From the NCBI RefSeq assembly GCF_000175635.1, contig NZ_ACVP01000023.1:310001-374000 (forward strand): 64,000 bases of DNA, written 5' to 3'. Below, one piece after another: positions 29,251-40,143 of the stretch. The translations under genes and the position numbers were made by a program. The notes under the pieces are model-generated. The model did not search any database and was not told the origin of the DNA. It saw nothing but the letters and a program-made list of their open reading frames with translations. Every line of letters begins with the position of its first letter. The first letter of the stretch is position 1. Source of the stretch: Corynebacterium tuberculostearicum SK141. Lineage in GTDB: Bacteria > Actinomycetota > Actinomycetes > Mycobacteriales > Mycobacteriaceae.

Positions 29251-30561
29251 TTAATTCTCCTCGAATCGGGCGCGGATAGCCTCGCCGTGGGCGGGCAACC
29301 CCTCGGCCTCCGCAAAAGCGATGACGTGCGGGGCAATCTCTTCCAACGCAGCTCGGTCATACTCAATAAGGTTGACCGGCCGCATGAAGGTATGGGTAGA
29401 AAGCCCGGCAGAAAAGCGCGCCGTACCGGAGGTGGGCAATACGTGATTGGAACCGGCCGCGTAGTCTCCGAGTGGCACCGGAGCAAAGTCCCCTACAAAG
29501 ATGGCACCGGCGTGCTTGATACGCTCGGCCACCGCGCCGAGCTCTGCGGTGTGGATTTCCAGGTGCTCAGCGGCATAGGCATTGGCCACCGCCACCGCTG
29601 CGTCCAGGGAATCGACCAACACAATTCCGGATTGCTCGCCGCCTAGAGCTTCGGCCGCCCGCTGCGCATGAGCAGTGGCGCCGTAGCGCGCTTCAACCTC
29701 CGCACATACGCGCTGAGCCAGGCTTGGCGATGCCGTAATAAGCACACTCGCGGCCATCGGATCATGCTCGGCCTGGGAGATAAGGTCATAGGCCACATAC
29801 ACCGGGTTGGCGGTGTCATCAGCGATAATGGCGATTTCGGTCGGCCCGGCCTCAGCATCGGTGCCCACCACGCCGCGCACCAACCGCTTGGCCGCGGTGA
29901 CGAAGATATTTCCAGGGCCGGTAATCATGTCCACTGGGGCTAGTTCTGCGTCATCATCTCCGTAGGCCATCAGCGCGATGGCCTGGCCGCCTCCTACCGC
30001 CCAGACCTCATCTACGCCGAGCATCTGGCACACGGCCAGCACCGTGGGGTGCGGCAGACCGCCGAATTCCTTTTGTGGCGGCGAGGCTACCACTAAGCTT
30101 TCCGCGCCGGCCGCCTGTGCTGGCACGGCGTTCATAATCACCGAGGACGGATAGACCGCCTTGCCTCCCGGCACGTATAGCCCAACGCGCTCGATGGGGC
30201 GAAAGACCTCGGTCACCGTGGCACCTGGTGCCAGCTCGGTGGTGTGCGCGGCCGGCTTTTGCTCGGCGTGAACCTTGCGGACCCTCTCGATGGAAGCCTC
30301 AATCGCTTGGCGCACCTGCGGGTCTAGACCGGAAGCGGCCTTCTCCAACTCCGCTTGGGGCACCCGCAGGTGGGTTGGGCGCACGCCATCGAATTGCTCG
30401 CCATAGTCCAAGGCGGCCGCAGCGCCTTCGTGACGTACTCGATGAACCATCGGCGCCACCTTGTCCACCACGGCGGCGACGTCGGTGCCACCGCGCGGCA
30501 AAACTCGCCGCAGCTGGGCGGGGCGCAGCTCTTGTCCACGCAGATCGATGGTGCGGAGCAT
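29251..30561 (-). CDS. hisD: Histidinol dehydrogenase
   Basis: A 436-residue zinc enzyme that oxidises histidinol to histidine in two NAD-dependent steps; first gene of the his operon. Signature blocks seen are [19 protein letters not shown], the zinc/active-site region with [11 protein letters not shown] and QAEHDP, and [13 protein letters not shown]. The upstream region to the divergent YbjN-like gene is only 127 bases. TTTAAT near 30600 on the minus strand could be the -10. No leader peptide with a run of His codons was found in this spacer. Confidence 0.97.
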   Translation of the reverse strand: MLRTIDLRGQELRPAQLRRVLPRGGTDVAAVVDKVAPMVHRVRHEGAAAALDYGEQFDGVRPTHLRVPQAELEKAASGLDPQVRQAIEASIERVRKVHAEQKPAAHTTELAPGATVTEVFRPIERVGLYVPGGKAVYPSSVIMNAVPAQAAGAESLVVASPPQKEFGGLPHPTVLAVCQMLGVDEVWAVGGGQAIALMAYGDDDAELAPVDMITGPGNIFVTAAKRLVRGVVGTDAEAGPTEIAIIADDTANPVYVAYDLISQAEHDPMAASVLITASPSLAQRVCAEVEARYGATAHAQRAAEALGGEQSGIVLVDSLDAAVAVANAYAAEHLEIHTAELGAVAERIKHAGAIFVGDFAPVPLGDYAAGSNHVLPTSGTARFSAGLSTHTFMRPVNLIEYDRAALEEIAPHVIAFAEAEGLPAHGEAIRARFEEN

Positions 30562-30688
30562 TCCCGGATCCCCTTTTTGCCAATCGGATTTCTGTTATTA
30601 AACCAATATCCTAATGGCCAAACGCCAGCGAGGGGGCCGGTTTGGGCTATAGACTCGGTGTCAACACAGCTTTAAGGTGGTGGCAGCG

Positions 30689-31585
30689 ATGAGCGAGATT
30701 GAACCCTCTCTTCTGCTCGCGCATGCCTGCACCATCGCCCGCGATAATGATGTTTCCTGCTGGACCCTGCCCACTGGCGAGCTACTCGTGCCGCATGCGG
30801 CCGGTGGCTCCACTTTCGTTTTTGTAGACCAGCTGGAAGAACCGGTGCTCCACCTGCACACCAGCCCCCGCGGCGGCGTCGATCTCAGCGAGATCTCTGA
30901 GCTCGCGCACTTGGCCAACGAGTGGAATCACGATTGCCTCTCCCCGGCCGTCGTGGTTGATTATGACCAGCCCGACTACGTGAGCGTGTCCGGCCATAGC
31001 TACCTGCCGGCCGATACCTCCCCCAGCCGCGAACAGCTTGCAGCATTCCTCCTACCGGCGCTGCGCAACGCGGAGGTACTCATGGATCTGCTCGCTCAGT
31101 CGCACCCCGGCCTCGTGCGCGAAGCCTCGCCGGAGCTTGCCCCGCTTGCCGACGCCCCCTTAGAACCCTTCACCCTCGATAGCGTGGCCGAGATCCTGCC
31201 ACTTATCGGCATCCAGCGTTTCCAAAGCGACGGCGCCACCGCCATCTACGCCTGGGTCAATGACGTCCTTTTCGCCTTCGCACTGGACAACGGGCCCAGC
31301 CTCATTCTCAAAGGGCATTGGGACCCCAGCCTGGACGAGGCGGAATTTACCCGGCTATTCCTCATTTGCAATGACTGGAATCGCGCCCACCACGGCGCCG
31401 TGGCATTTTGCCACCACACCTCCGAGGGCCTGCAGGTGCGGATGGATGCCGCCACCATTACCGCCGCGGGACTTACCCGGCCGCAACTATTTAGCGCCAT
31501 CGGCCGCGGGCTCAAGCACATTCTGCACGGCATCGATGACATCGCGCACGAGGTAACCGGCGCCTCCCCCGTCGAATGGCCCTAG
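30689..31585 (+). CDS. YbjN-domain protein, two repeats
   Basis: A 298-residue soluble protein containing two YbjN/secretion-chaperone-like domains. Both halves have the family phrase of a hydrophobic strand followed by an N-x-WN motif: ANEWNHDCLSPAVVVD in the first and ICNDWNRAHHGAVAF in the second. The ATG at 30689 follows AAGGTGG by eight bases, and an in-frame GTG at 30677 lies within that ribosome-binding site. YbjN proteins are common in actinobacteria with no settled biochemical role. It is divergent from hisD and converges on the membrane protein gene at 31595. Confidence 0.78.
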   Translation: MSEIEPSLLLAHACTIARDNDVSCWTLPTGELLVPHAAGGSTFVFVDQLEEPVLHLHTSPRGGVDLSEISELAHLANEWNHDCLSPAVVVDYDQPDYVSVSGHSYLPADTSPSREQLAAFLLPALRNAEVLMDLLAQSHPGLVREASPELAPLADAPLEPFTLDSVAEILPLIGIQRFQSDGATAIYAWVNDVLFAFALDNGPSLILKGHWDPSLDEAEFTRLFLICNDWNRAHHGAVAFCHHTSEGLQVRMDAATITAAGLTRPQLFSAIGRGLKHILHGIDDIAHEVTGASPVEWP

Positions 31586-31594
31586 ACGCGCGGA

Positions 31595-32107
31595 TTACCA
31601 ATCTTCATCGGCACTCACAAAGGCCGTGGACCAATAGGCAAACATCGCCATAAAGGGCGCGACCGCCCACGAGATGGCCGGGGAGAAATTTGGCGCGAAC
31701 TCAACGACTTCCCCTGGGTTTTCTGGCGGATGCGTGGCAGTGACCCCGCCAAAGACATAAAACGACGCCGCCCCGGCAAGGGCACATACGCCGACCCACA
31801 GGAGCATCGACAAGCCCCGCCCCTGCCGGCGCAGATACGCGCCCAACCCCAAGAACAAACCAAGCAGGCCGGTAATGAGGGCAAAGGTGATAAAGGCGAT
31901 GAACTGGGCGCTTCCTATCGCATCGATGGCATAACCGCCGTCATCCACCTCATGGCCGGTAAGCGTCGGCCGGAAAAGCCCCCACAGCGCACCGGCCACG
32001 CCATAGACTAAGAGCGCACACGCGAGTAACCCCGCACCGAAACCTAGGGTGCGGGGTAACCGATGATTAAACAGAGACAACTTAGTTACAGAAGGTCCAG
32101 TTGCCAT
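31595..32107 (-). CDS. Predicted four-TM membrane protein, unknown function
   Basis: A 170-residue protein with four hydrophobic segments (roughly residues 21-45, 65-88, 98-120 and 145-165) and short polar loops. No family is assigned with confidence. As written, the start overlaps the end of the lipoprotein gene by 26 bases; a TTG at 32080, just after the lipoprotein stop, is an alternative that removes nine residues. Either way it is translated right after the lipoprotein, so the pair probably works together at the membrane. Confidence 0.68.
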   Translation of the reverse strand: MATGPSVTKLSLFNHRLPRTLGFGAGLLACALLVYGVAGALWGLFRPTLTGHEVDDGGYAIDAIGSAQFIAFITFALITGLLGLFLGLGAYLRRQGRGLSMLLWVGVCALAGAASFYVFGGVTATHPPENPGEVVEFAPNFSPAISWAVAPFMAMFAYWSTAFVSADEDW

Positions 32108-32876
32108 TCTCGCGGCGGAAGCGGACCGTGGAGGTCTCGGTGCCCTCAGAGTTGGATACGCTCACGGTTGCAGAAGCATCGTCGCCATTGACCACAACGT
32201 CGTTGACGGACTGCAGCTTGGTCGACTGCGGGATGGACTCCAGCTGGCCAGCGAACTTCTCTACCTCGGGGTTGCCACCGCCCTGCTGGCGCATGGTGTT
32301 GGCGTACTCAGCAAAGGACTGGTTCGGCAGGCTATCGACGTACTGCTGGTACTGGCCGAACTCCTGGGACTGTTCATCGCGGACTGCCTGGCAGGCGTGC
32401 TGCGGCATGTAGTTGAAGTATTCCTTCACATTATCGATCTCGTGCTGGCCGCGAACCAGCTGCTCGATGGCCTGCTTATCGCCATCATTAGCGGCCTGGC
32501 CGCCTTCGATCGGCTTGATATCCTTCGCGCCAGCGAAAGGATCCTCCCCATTGTTCAGCGGGTTAGCCAGCTGATCCGGACCCTCGGCAGCGCCGTCCTC
32601 GCCTTCTTGGCCTTCTGCACCCGCAGCGGCGTCCTTCTTTTCGCCGTCCTTATTCTGATCCTTTTCTTTGTCCTTGTCCTTGTCCTTGTCCTCGGACTTA
32701 TCGGCATCTTTGCCCTCGGACTTATCTGCAGACTTATCCTCAGAAGACTTGGATGCCGTGGTGGCGGCAGCCTTCTTGGAGTCGTCATTGTCATCCGAAC
32801 CACACGCAGCCAACGCCAGCGGGGTGACCAGCGCAACTGCGATGAGGGACTTCTTTGCAGGGGTCAAAAAGGACAA
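32082..32876 (-). CDS. Lipoprotein with Lys/Asp/Glu-rich linker
   Basis: A 264-residue exported protein. A signal peptide with lipobox LALAAC puts the lipidated Cys at about residue 25. It is followed by about 70 residues of low-complexity charged sequence (repeated KS-E/D-K and DKDKD units). The C-terminal half is folded, with a Cys pair (HACQAV and WTFCN). The C-terminal sequence SVSNSEGTETSTVRFRRENGNWTFCN resembles small SnoaL/NTF2-like extracellular domains seen in actinobacterial lipoproteins, but this is tentative. The linker probably spans the cell wall layer. Confidence 0.75.
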   Translation of the reverse strand: MSFLTPAKKSLIAVALVTPLALAACGSDDNDDSKKAAATTASKSSEDKSADKSEGKDADKSEDKDKDKDKEKDQNKDGEKKDAAAGAEGQEGEDGAAEGPDQLANPLNNGEDPFAGAKDIKPIEGGQAANDGDKQAIEQLVRGQHEIDNVKEYFNYMPQHACQAVRDEQSQEFGQYQQYVDSLPNQSFAEYANTMRQQGGGNPEVEKFAGQLESIPQSTKLQSVNDVVVNGDDASATVSVSNSEGTETSTVRFRRENGNWTFCN

Positions 32877-32910
32877 GGGAAAGCTCCTGAATCAATCTTG
32901 CGAGTGTAAA

Positions 32911-32927
32911 GCCGCCCCAAGGGCGGC
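32911..32927 (-). other. Short perfect hairpin in the leader of the lipoprotein gene
   Basis: GCCGCCC and GGGCGGC flank a three-base loop, 34 bases upstream of the lipoprotein start. On the minus strand it is followed by TTT. It could be a weak attenuator or mRNA-stabilising stem. Confidence 0.35.
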
Positions 32928-33040
32928 CTCTTATTTGTCTTCGCAATACTAACAACCCGACAATGGAAATGACATTGAGACTCCGTTAAAAGAACCTGTG
33001 AACTACCGTCCCGCCCGGCCAAGTCCGTACAATTGCCAAG

Positions 33041-33580
33041 GTGCACATAAACCGCGAGAGTATTATCGACGCCGCTCTTTCCCTGCTTGATGCCTACGGG
33101 CTTGGCGACGTCACCATGCGTCGCGTTGCTTCCTCCCTCGGTGTCGCCCCCGGCGCGCTCTACTGGCATATTGCCAATAAACAGGCGCTCATTGCAGCCC
33201 TAGCGGAGGAGACTATCTCCCCCGTTTCTGGGGAGTCGCTCGAGGCTATCAGCCTCAATCTTCGTGATTTACTGCTCGCCCGCCGTGACGGCGCCGAGGT
33301 AGTCATTGCCGGCCTCTCCCTCCCACAGGCCCCTGCCTGGGATCACCTCTTGGCGGCCTTCACCGCTGCAGCCGCTCACAGCACGCCCGCCGCCGACAGC
33401 GCCCACCGCGCCGCCGCACTGTCTGCTATTCACCTCGTGCTCGGCGCCACCTTGATGGAACAGTCCCAACGCCAGCTTGCAGAAACCACCGGTGAGTCGC
33501 CGGCCGCAGATTATCGCGCAGACCTCATACGCGGCGTACGCATTATTAACGCCGGACTTGCGCACGGCGCTGGGGACTAA
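33041..33580 (+). CDS. TetR-family transcriptional regulator
   Basis: A 179-residue one-component repressor. The helix-turn-helix is at about residues 25-45 (TMRRVASSLGVAPGALYWHIANKQAL), the classic TetR DNA-binding block. The rest is the ligand-binding helical domain. The start is GTG at 33041. It is divergent from the lipoprotein gene, with 164 bases between, and lies just before glgX on the same strand (21 bases). It could control either. No clear dyad operator was picked out in the spacer apart from the short GC hairpin. Confidence 0.9.
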   Translation: MHINRESIIDAALSLLDAYGLGDVTMRRVASSLGVAPGALYWHIANKQALIAALAEETISPVSGESLEAISLNLRDLLLARRDGAEVVIAGLSLPQAPAWDHLLAAFTAAAAHSTPAADSAHRAAALSAIHLVLGATLMEQSQRQLAETTGESPAADYRADLIRGVRIINAGLAHGAGD

Positions 33581-33601
33581 AATGTGGTTATGCTCGTGGG
33601 C

Positions 33602-35800
<2,199 letters not shown>

Positions 35801-35813
35801 AGAAAGGCCCCTC

Positions 35814-37145
35814 GTGTCATTTCCCGCGCACGGCGTACTCATCGATGTCACAGCGGATAAACTCGTGCTCCACCGCACCCTGCTGGCTACCAGCCTCGGC
35901 GCCCCCGCCACGCAGGATATCCCGCTTGAGTCCATCGACACCGTGCGCGTGAGTGAACCGACCGCCACCGGCTTCGGCGCCCTGGACTTGGGCGCCGCCG
36001 GCACTATCGCCTTCGCCCCGCACCAAGACCCGCAGGCAGTCGCCCGCGCCATTTCCGCCGCACAGCGCGGCGAAGCGCCCTCCTCCGCCGCCACCATCCC
36101 CGGCCTCGATTTCACCGCCGTGGACGTGGAAACGGCTAATGACAACTGGGGCTCGATCTGCCAAATCGGTGCGGTACGCTTCCGCGAAGGCCAGGAGACC
36201 GACTCCCGGTCCTGGCTGTGCACCCCTCCACCAGGCATAGAGCACTTTGCCGATATCAACGTCTCCATCCACGGCATTACCGCGGACGATGTGAAAGGAG
36301 CGCCGGCTTTTGTGGAGGTCTCCAAGGAGCTCTTCGATTTCCTCGGCGGCGACGTGCTTGTCGCCCACAACGCCCAGTTCGATTCCACCGCGCTGCGCTC
36401 CGCCCTACTTACCGCCGGTGCCGAGGTGCCCACCGTGCCGCTGGCCTGCTCTCTCGCACTGTCCCGCGACGCTTCCAAGGCCAAGGTGATTTCGGTGCGC
36501 AACCACAAGCTGCCTACCGTCGCCGCCCACCTGTCTGCGCCGGACTTCAGCCACCACGACGCCACCGAGGATGCTCGTGCGGCCGGCGAAATCATCGCCC
36601 GTTTGGCCGAGCGCTTCGGACACACCGGCAGCATCCGCGATCTATTCACCGCCCGTGAATTCACCTTGGGCCGCCTCGACTCCGAGGCCATCCTGCCCGT
36701 CCTGCGCGCCCACACGGCCCCCACCTCCGGTGCGGACCTCGGCGCTGGCACCGACTTCCGCGACCAGACCCGTGCGGCCGGCTCCACCAAGAAAAAATCC
36801 AACGGGCCCGCCCCGTGGCAGTCCGTCGCCACCCCGGACACAATCCCGGAGCCCAACCCCGACGCCGACCCGGAGGGCGCACTCTACGGCCAGCATGTCA
36901 CCCTCACCGGCGATTTCGAGCCCTATGACAAGGGCGTGCTGTGGCAGGGCATCGCCGAGCGCGGTGGCCAAGTGGCAAAGAACGTCACCAAAAAGTCCAC
37001 CCTGCTCATCGTGGGCGAATGGGCCAAGAAGACCTCCAAGGAAAAGCGCGCGGAGGAGCTGCAGGCCAAGGGCCAAGAGATCGACATTTGGCCGGCCGAT
37101 AAGCTCTTTGCTGAGCTGCAGCTCGACGCCGAGCCACCCTTCTAG
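35814..37145 (+). CDS. DnaQ-type 3'-5' exonuclease with C-terminal BRCT domain
   Basis: A 443-residue protein. Residues 1-95 form a corynebacterial N-terminal domain of beta character. The DEDDh exonuclease domain follows, with motif I FTAVDVETANDNWGSICQIG, motif II VAHNAQFD and motif III HDATEDARAAGEI. After a low-complexity linker, a BRCT-like domain covers the last 85 residues (LYGQHVTLTGDFEPYDKG to GQEIDIWPADKLF). The start is GTG at 35814 with AGAAAGG six bases upstream. It is likely a DNA-repair or DNA-turnover exonuclease rather than the replicative epsilon subunit. Confidence 0.88.
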   Translation: MSFPAHGVLIDVTADKLVLHRTLLATSLGAPATQDIPLESIDTVRVSEPTATGFGALDLGAAGTIAFAPHQDPQAVARAISAAQRGEAPSSAATIPGLDFTAVDVETANDNWGSICQIGAVRFREGQETDSRSWLCTPPPGIEHFADINVSIHGITADDVKGAPAFVEVSKELFDFLGGDVLVAHNAQFDSTALRSALLTAGAEVPTVPLACSLALSRDASKAKVISVRNHKLPTVAAHLSAPDFSHHDATEDARAAGEIIARLAERFGHTGSIRDLFTAREFTLGRLDSEAILPVLRAHTAPTSGADLGAGTDFRDQTRAAGSTKKKSNGPAPWQSVATPDTIPEPNPDADPEGALYGQHVTLTGDFEPYDKGVLWQGIAERGGQVAKNVTKKSTLLIVGEWAKKTSKEKRAEELQAKGQEIDIWPADKLFAELQLDAEPPF

Positions 37146-37223
37146 GCCCACCCGGGGAACCAAACGGCGGTTTCTCCAGTCCAATAAAGGCGACCGCACC
37201 CTACCGCCACTGGAGAACCCGCC

Positions 37224-37841
37224 GTGACCGTCGCCCTGCGCCCGCCTCGTCCCACCACCGCAAACCTGCTGCCTGCGCTCTTTGCTCGTTCCTGGCTGAA
37301 AGAACAGCGGCTTTCCGACGACGGCTTTTGCGACTCCCTCGCCACCATCCAGCTCTCCCCGAGCCTGTCCATGGCGCTAGTCTTTCCCGGCAAGCAGACC
37401 TTTCGCCGGCTCAGCCACCGCGGCCTCGCGGACATGGATATCTCCGCGCGCCGCGCATGGAACCACGCCTCGCATAATCTGCAGCGCGCCGCCCTCGATT
37501 CGCAAGGGTTGCGTTTTTGGACCCGGCCTGCCGCCTGCGAGCTTCCTTCCGCCGCTCGTTTCGGTGGCTTGCAAGTCCGCTCCCACGGCGCACCGATTTC
37601 CTCCTGGATTGCCCACCCGGAGACCTTTACCGTGCTGGACAAGCACATGCGCCGCCTCCTGCGATCGCACTCCCTGACATACCTCGTGCCGGACTCCGCC
37701 ACGCTCTTTGCCTTTGCCCACCTGCCGGACACCTATGCCCGCCAGCTGGCCGCCGATGCCGTCGCGCGCGTACCCCGCCATCGCACCGTGCTCCACCCAC
37801 GCCCGCTAGTATGGTCTAACGGATTCCCGCGGGAGTTATGA
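37224..37841 (+). CDS. Conserved hypothetical protein
   Basis: A 205-residue soluble protein with a GTG start. It reads MTVALRPPRPTTANLLPALF with later blocks RAWNHASHNLQRAAL and LVPDSATLFAFAHL. No known domain is recognised, and there is no signal peptide or membrane segment. It lies ten bases before the alarmone synthetase gene on the same strand, and 78 bases after the exonuclease gene. The composition is normal for the region, so it appears to be a long-resident gene of the genus. Confidence 0.7.
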   Translation: MTVALRPPRPTTANLLPALFARSWLKEQRLSDDGFCDSLATIQLSPSLSMALVFPGKQTFRRLSHRGLADMDISARRAWNHASHNLQRAALDSQGLRFWTRPAACELPSAARFGGLQVRSHGAPISSWIAHPETFTVLDKHMRRLLRSHSLTYLVPDSATLFAFAHLPDTYARQLAADAVARVPRHRTVLHPRPLVWSNGFPREL

Positions 37842-37851
37842 AAGGAGCACT

Positions 37852-38850
37852 ATGCCGGAAAGTAGGATGTCGCGGCTGAGCAACCAGTACCACGACTGGG
37901 CGCGCAGCCACCCCACCGCCGCGGTGGACTTCCGCACCGCCATCGAGGACCTCCTCAATGACGCCGGCATCATCTTTGACCGCGTCTCTACCCGCGTAAA
38001 GACCTGGCCCTCGCTGAAGGCGAAGGCCAAAAAGCGCCGCGAGAACGGCGATTTTGTCTATCCCCAGCCCTGGCAGGAGATCCACGATGTGATGGGCGTG
38101 CGCGTGACGTTGTATCACTCCACCGCCATCCCGCAAGCGCTCAACGTCTTTGGGGAGTCTTTCCACGTGGAGCGCTCCGTAGACAAGGCGGCCGAAACTC
38201 GCATCTCTGGCGGCTTTGGCTACGGCTCCCACCACCTGGTGCTTACCGTGACCGAAGATAGCGCGGCTGCGATGGAAGAGCTCGCCGCCTACGTGGGATG
38301 GACTTTTGAGGTGCAGATTCGCACCGTCCTGCAGCACGCATGGGCGGAATTTGAGCACGATATCCGCTATAAGCAGGGACCGAACCCGCCCTCGCCGGAG
38401 GTAGATCGCCTCTTTACCTTGGCCGCCGGCCTTATCGAGCTCGCCGACCAGCAATTCGATGAGATCGCCGCCCTCAAGGCCCCCGATACAGAAACCGACA
38501 AGGACGTGGAACTTACCGCCGAGACCCTGCCGGGCGTGCTCGCCATCATCTTGGGCAATCGCTTCCCGCTCTCGCGCTCGGAGCACTACCGCTTCTTGGC
38601 GGAGCTCCTCGAGCAAAACGGCGTGCGCCACTTGGGCCAGCTTGAGCAGCTGCTGGATGACACCGCTATTGCCCACGTCCACGACGCCATGCGCTACCGC
38701 TTCCGCCCCGGCCAGGTGCGGCTTATCGACGACCTCCTGCTCAACAAGTTTGGCAAGCAACACATCGAGGCCACCGCCGAATCCGGCGACCGCCCGGGCC
38801 GCAAGCGGCGGCTTACTGCGCGCCTGAAAGCCCTACGCGCCGCCCACTAG
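37852..38850 (+). CDS. relS: Small alarmone synthetase, RelS-like (p)ppGpp synthetase
   Basis: A 332-residue protein carrying a RelA/SpoT synthetase domain without the HD hydrolase domain. The region VSTRVKTWPSLKAKAKKR, IHDVMGVRVTLYH and the G-loop-type segment GFGYGSHHLVLTV, VQIRTVLQHAWAEFEHD are diagnostic. The C-terminal 130 residues are an extra helical domain that typical RelQ/RelP proteins lack. This resembles the RelS enzyme described in C. glutamicum. The ATG at 37852 follows AAAGGAG by a proper spacing. It should make pppGpp/ppGpp or pGpp from ATP and a guanine nucleotide. Confidence 0.85.
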   Translation: MPESRMSRLSNQYHDWARSHPTAAVDFRTAIEDLLNDAGIIFDRVSTRVKTWPSLKAKAKKRRENGDFVYPQPWQEIHDVMGVRVTLYHSTAIPQALNVFGESFHVERSVDKAAETRISGGFGYGSHHLVLTVTEDSAAAMEELAAYVGWTFEVQIRTVLQHAWAEFEHDIRYKQGPNPPSPEVDRLFTLAAGLIELADQQFDEIAALKAPDTETDKDVELTAETLPGVLAIILGNRFPLSRSEHYRFLAELLEQNGVRHLGQLEQLLDDTAIAHVHDAMRYRFRPGQVRLIDDLLLNKFGKQHIEATAESGDRPGRKRRLTARLKALRAAH

Positions 38851-38872
38851 CCGCGCAGTATGTTTCGGTAAC

Positions 38873-39262
38873 TTACCGGAAACCGCCGCGGAATTTCTCC
38901 ATGTCGCGGCGTTCCTTCTTCGTCGGCCGGCCGGCACCGCGCGGGCGCACGGGAACCGACGGCAGAAACTCCTTGGGCGGCGGCGGTGGCGCATGGTCCG
39001 TGTAGCAGGTGCGCGCGACGGGCGCGCCGACGCGCTTTGCGACGGTCGCTAAAACCTCGAGGTCATGCTCATGGTGGTTGCGCCATACGCGCACGCGGTC
39101 GCCAGGCACCACCTGTTGGGAAGGCTTGACGGCCTCGCCGTTTATCTTCACGTGCCCGGCGCGCACGGCGGTCGCGGCCGCGGACCGGGTTTTAAACATG
39201 CGAACGGCCCACACCCAGGCATCGATCCTGACGGGGCGGCCGCTAGGTTGCGGTGCCGGCAT
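38873..39262 (-). CDS. S4-domain RNA-binding protein (Hsp15/HslR-like)
   Basis: A 129-residue basic protein with an S4 domain at about residues 10-75: IDAWVWAVRMFKTRSAAATAVRAGHVKINGEAVKPSQQV followed by PGDRVRV. A Pro-rich linker and a basic tail follow. Homologues bind RNA, and E. coli Hsp15 rescues stalled 50S subunits; that role is assumed here only by analogy. It is in a minus-strand group with the two genes upstream. Confidence 0.87.
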   Translation of the reverse strand: MPAPQPSGRPVRIDAWVWAVRMFKTRSAAATAVRAGHVKINGEAVKPSQQVVPGDRVRVWRNHHEHDLEVLATVAKRVGAPVARTCYTDHAPPPPPKEFLPSVPVRPRGAGRPTKKERRDMEKFRGGFR

Positions 39263-39502
39263 CTAGTACTGGTTGTGGTTCTCGTTGACGATTTTCTGGA
39301 TCTTCAGCCAGTTATAGCCGCCACCTGCAACGGCGACGATGGCACCAATTAGCATCCAGGCCCAGAAGTTAGCCGAAAGCACGCCGAGCACTACGCCCAC
39401 ACCGAGGCCGCCGGCGACGCATACGACGGCGTTGCGGGAGTGCTTGCGCACCTGCTGCTTGCGCTGCGCAATGGGGTTATTCGGTCGCTGCTGCATACTC
39501 AT
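39263..39502 (-). CDS. Small two-TM membrane protein, unknown function
   Basis: A 79-residue protein with a basic N-terminus (about 23 residues), two hydrophobic segments (NAVVCVAGGLGVGVVLGVL and FWAWMLIGAIVAVAGGGY) and a short polar tail (KIQKIVNENHNQY). It abuts the S4 gene without a gap and starts two bases after the YigZ gene ends, so it is part of that operon. No family was recognised. Confidence 0.75.
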   Translation of the reverse strand: MSMQQRPNNPIAQRKQQVRKHSRNAVVCVAGGLGVGVVLGVLSANFWAWMLIGAIVAVAGGGYNWLKIQKIVNENHNQY

Positions 39503-39504
39503 GG

Positions 39505-40143
39505 TCAGGATCCTACCTCAACCCACGCGCTGCCCGCCTCTGCCGCTTCGAGCTGGCCCTGCGAGATCGCCGCCAGCGTAGCTTCCAGCTCGTCCAGCCC
39601 ACCCGGGCGCACGGCCAGCGTAAAAGTCACCGCGGCCGCATAGGCGGTATCGGTTATCTCATAGCCGCGCCCACGCAGATCCGCTTCCACGCGCCCAGCC
39701 GTCGCATGCGGGCACTCCACCGCATAAAGCTCCCGGCGCGCCCTGGTTACCGCGCGCACCTTCTCCATGGCCTCGCTGACCGCACCACCATAGGCATGCA
39801 CCAGCCCGCCGGCCCCCAACTTGATGCCGCCAAAGTAGCGCACGACCACCGCGCACACATCGAGCATGCCGGAGCCCTTCACCACGTCCAGCATCGGCTT
39901 TCCGGCCGTACCGGAGGGCTCGCCGTCATCGGAAGAGCGCTCCACCGGGTTCGCACCATCAACGTGGTAGACGTAGGCGGAGCAATGGTGGCGGGCGTCG
40001 GGAAAGCGGCTGCGGGCGGCGTCGATAAACGCGCGGGCTTCTTCCTCATTAGTGACGCGGCCGATCAAGGTAATGAACCGGGAGCGCTTAATCTCAATTT
40101 CGTGTTCAACCTGGCCCACTGGGCGACGATAAGAATCCTGCAT
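39505..40143 (-). CDS. YigZ/IMPACT family protein
   Basis: A 212-residue protein of the UPF0029/IMPACT family. The N-terminal block IKRSRFITLIGRVTNEEEARAFI, the core HHCSAYVYHVDG, SDDGEPSGTAGKPML and the VVVRYFGGIKLGAGGLVHAYG segment are all characteristic. The C-terminal DUF1949 domain is also present. The molecular function is not settled; eukaryotic IMPACT regulates Gcn2. The stop overlaps nothing, and the start shares one base with the ilvA stop. Confidence 0.9.
   Translation of the reverse strand: MQDSYRRPVGQVEHEIEIKRSRFITLIGRVTNEEEARAFIDAARSRFPDARHHCSAYVYHVDGANPVERSSDDGEPSGTAGKPMLDVVKGSGMLDVCAVVVRYFGGIKLGAGGLVHAYGGAVSEAMEKVRAVTRARRELYAVECPHATAGRVEADLRGRGYEITDTAYAAAVTFTLAVRPGGLDELEATLAAISQGQLEAAEAGSAWVEVGS

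Noticed and set aside
30562-30688. A histidine-rich leader peptide or attenuator before hisD.
   Set aside because: The spacer is only 127 bases, with no run of His codons and no convincing terminator/antiterminator pair.
32555-32952. Long overlapping frames opposite the charged lipoprotein linker.
   Set aside because: They are by-products of the repetitive Lys/Asp codons on the minus strand; the lipoprotein has a signal peptide and lipobox.
38861-38884. TTTCGGTAACTTACCGGAAA as a terminator between the RelS-like and S4 genes.
   Set aside because: The symmetry is imperfect, there is no T tract and it overlaps the S4 gene stop.
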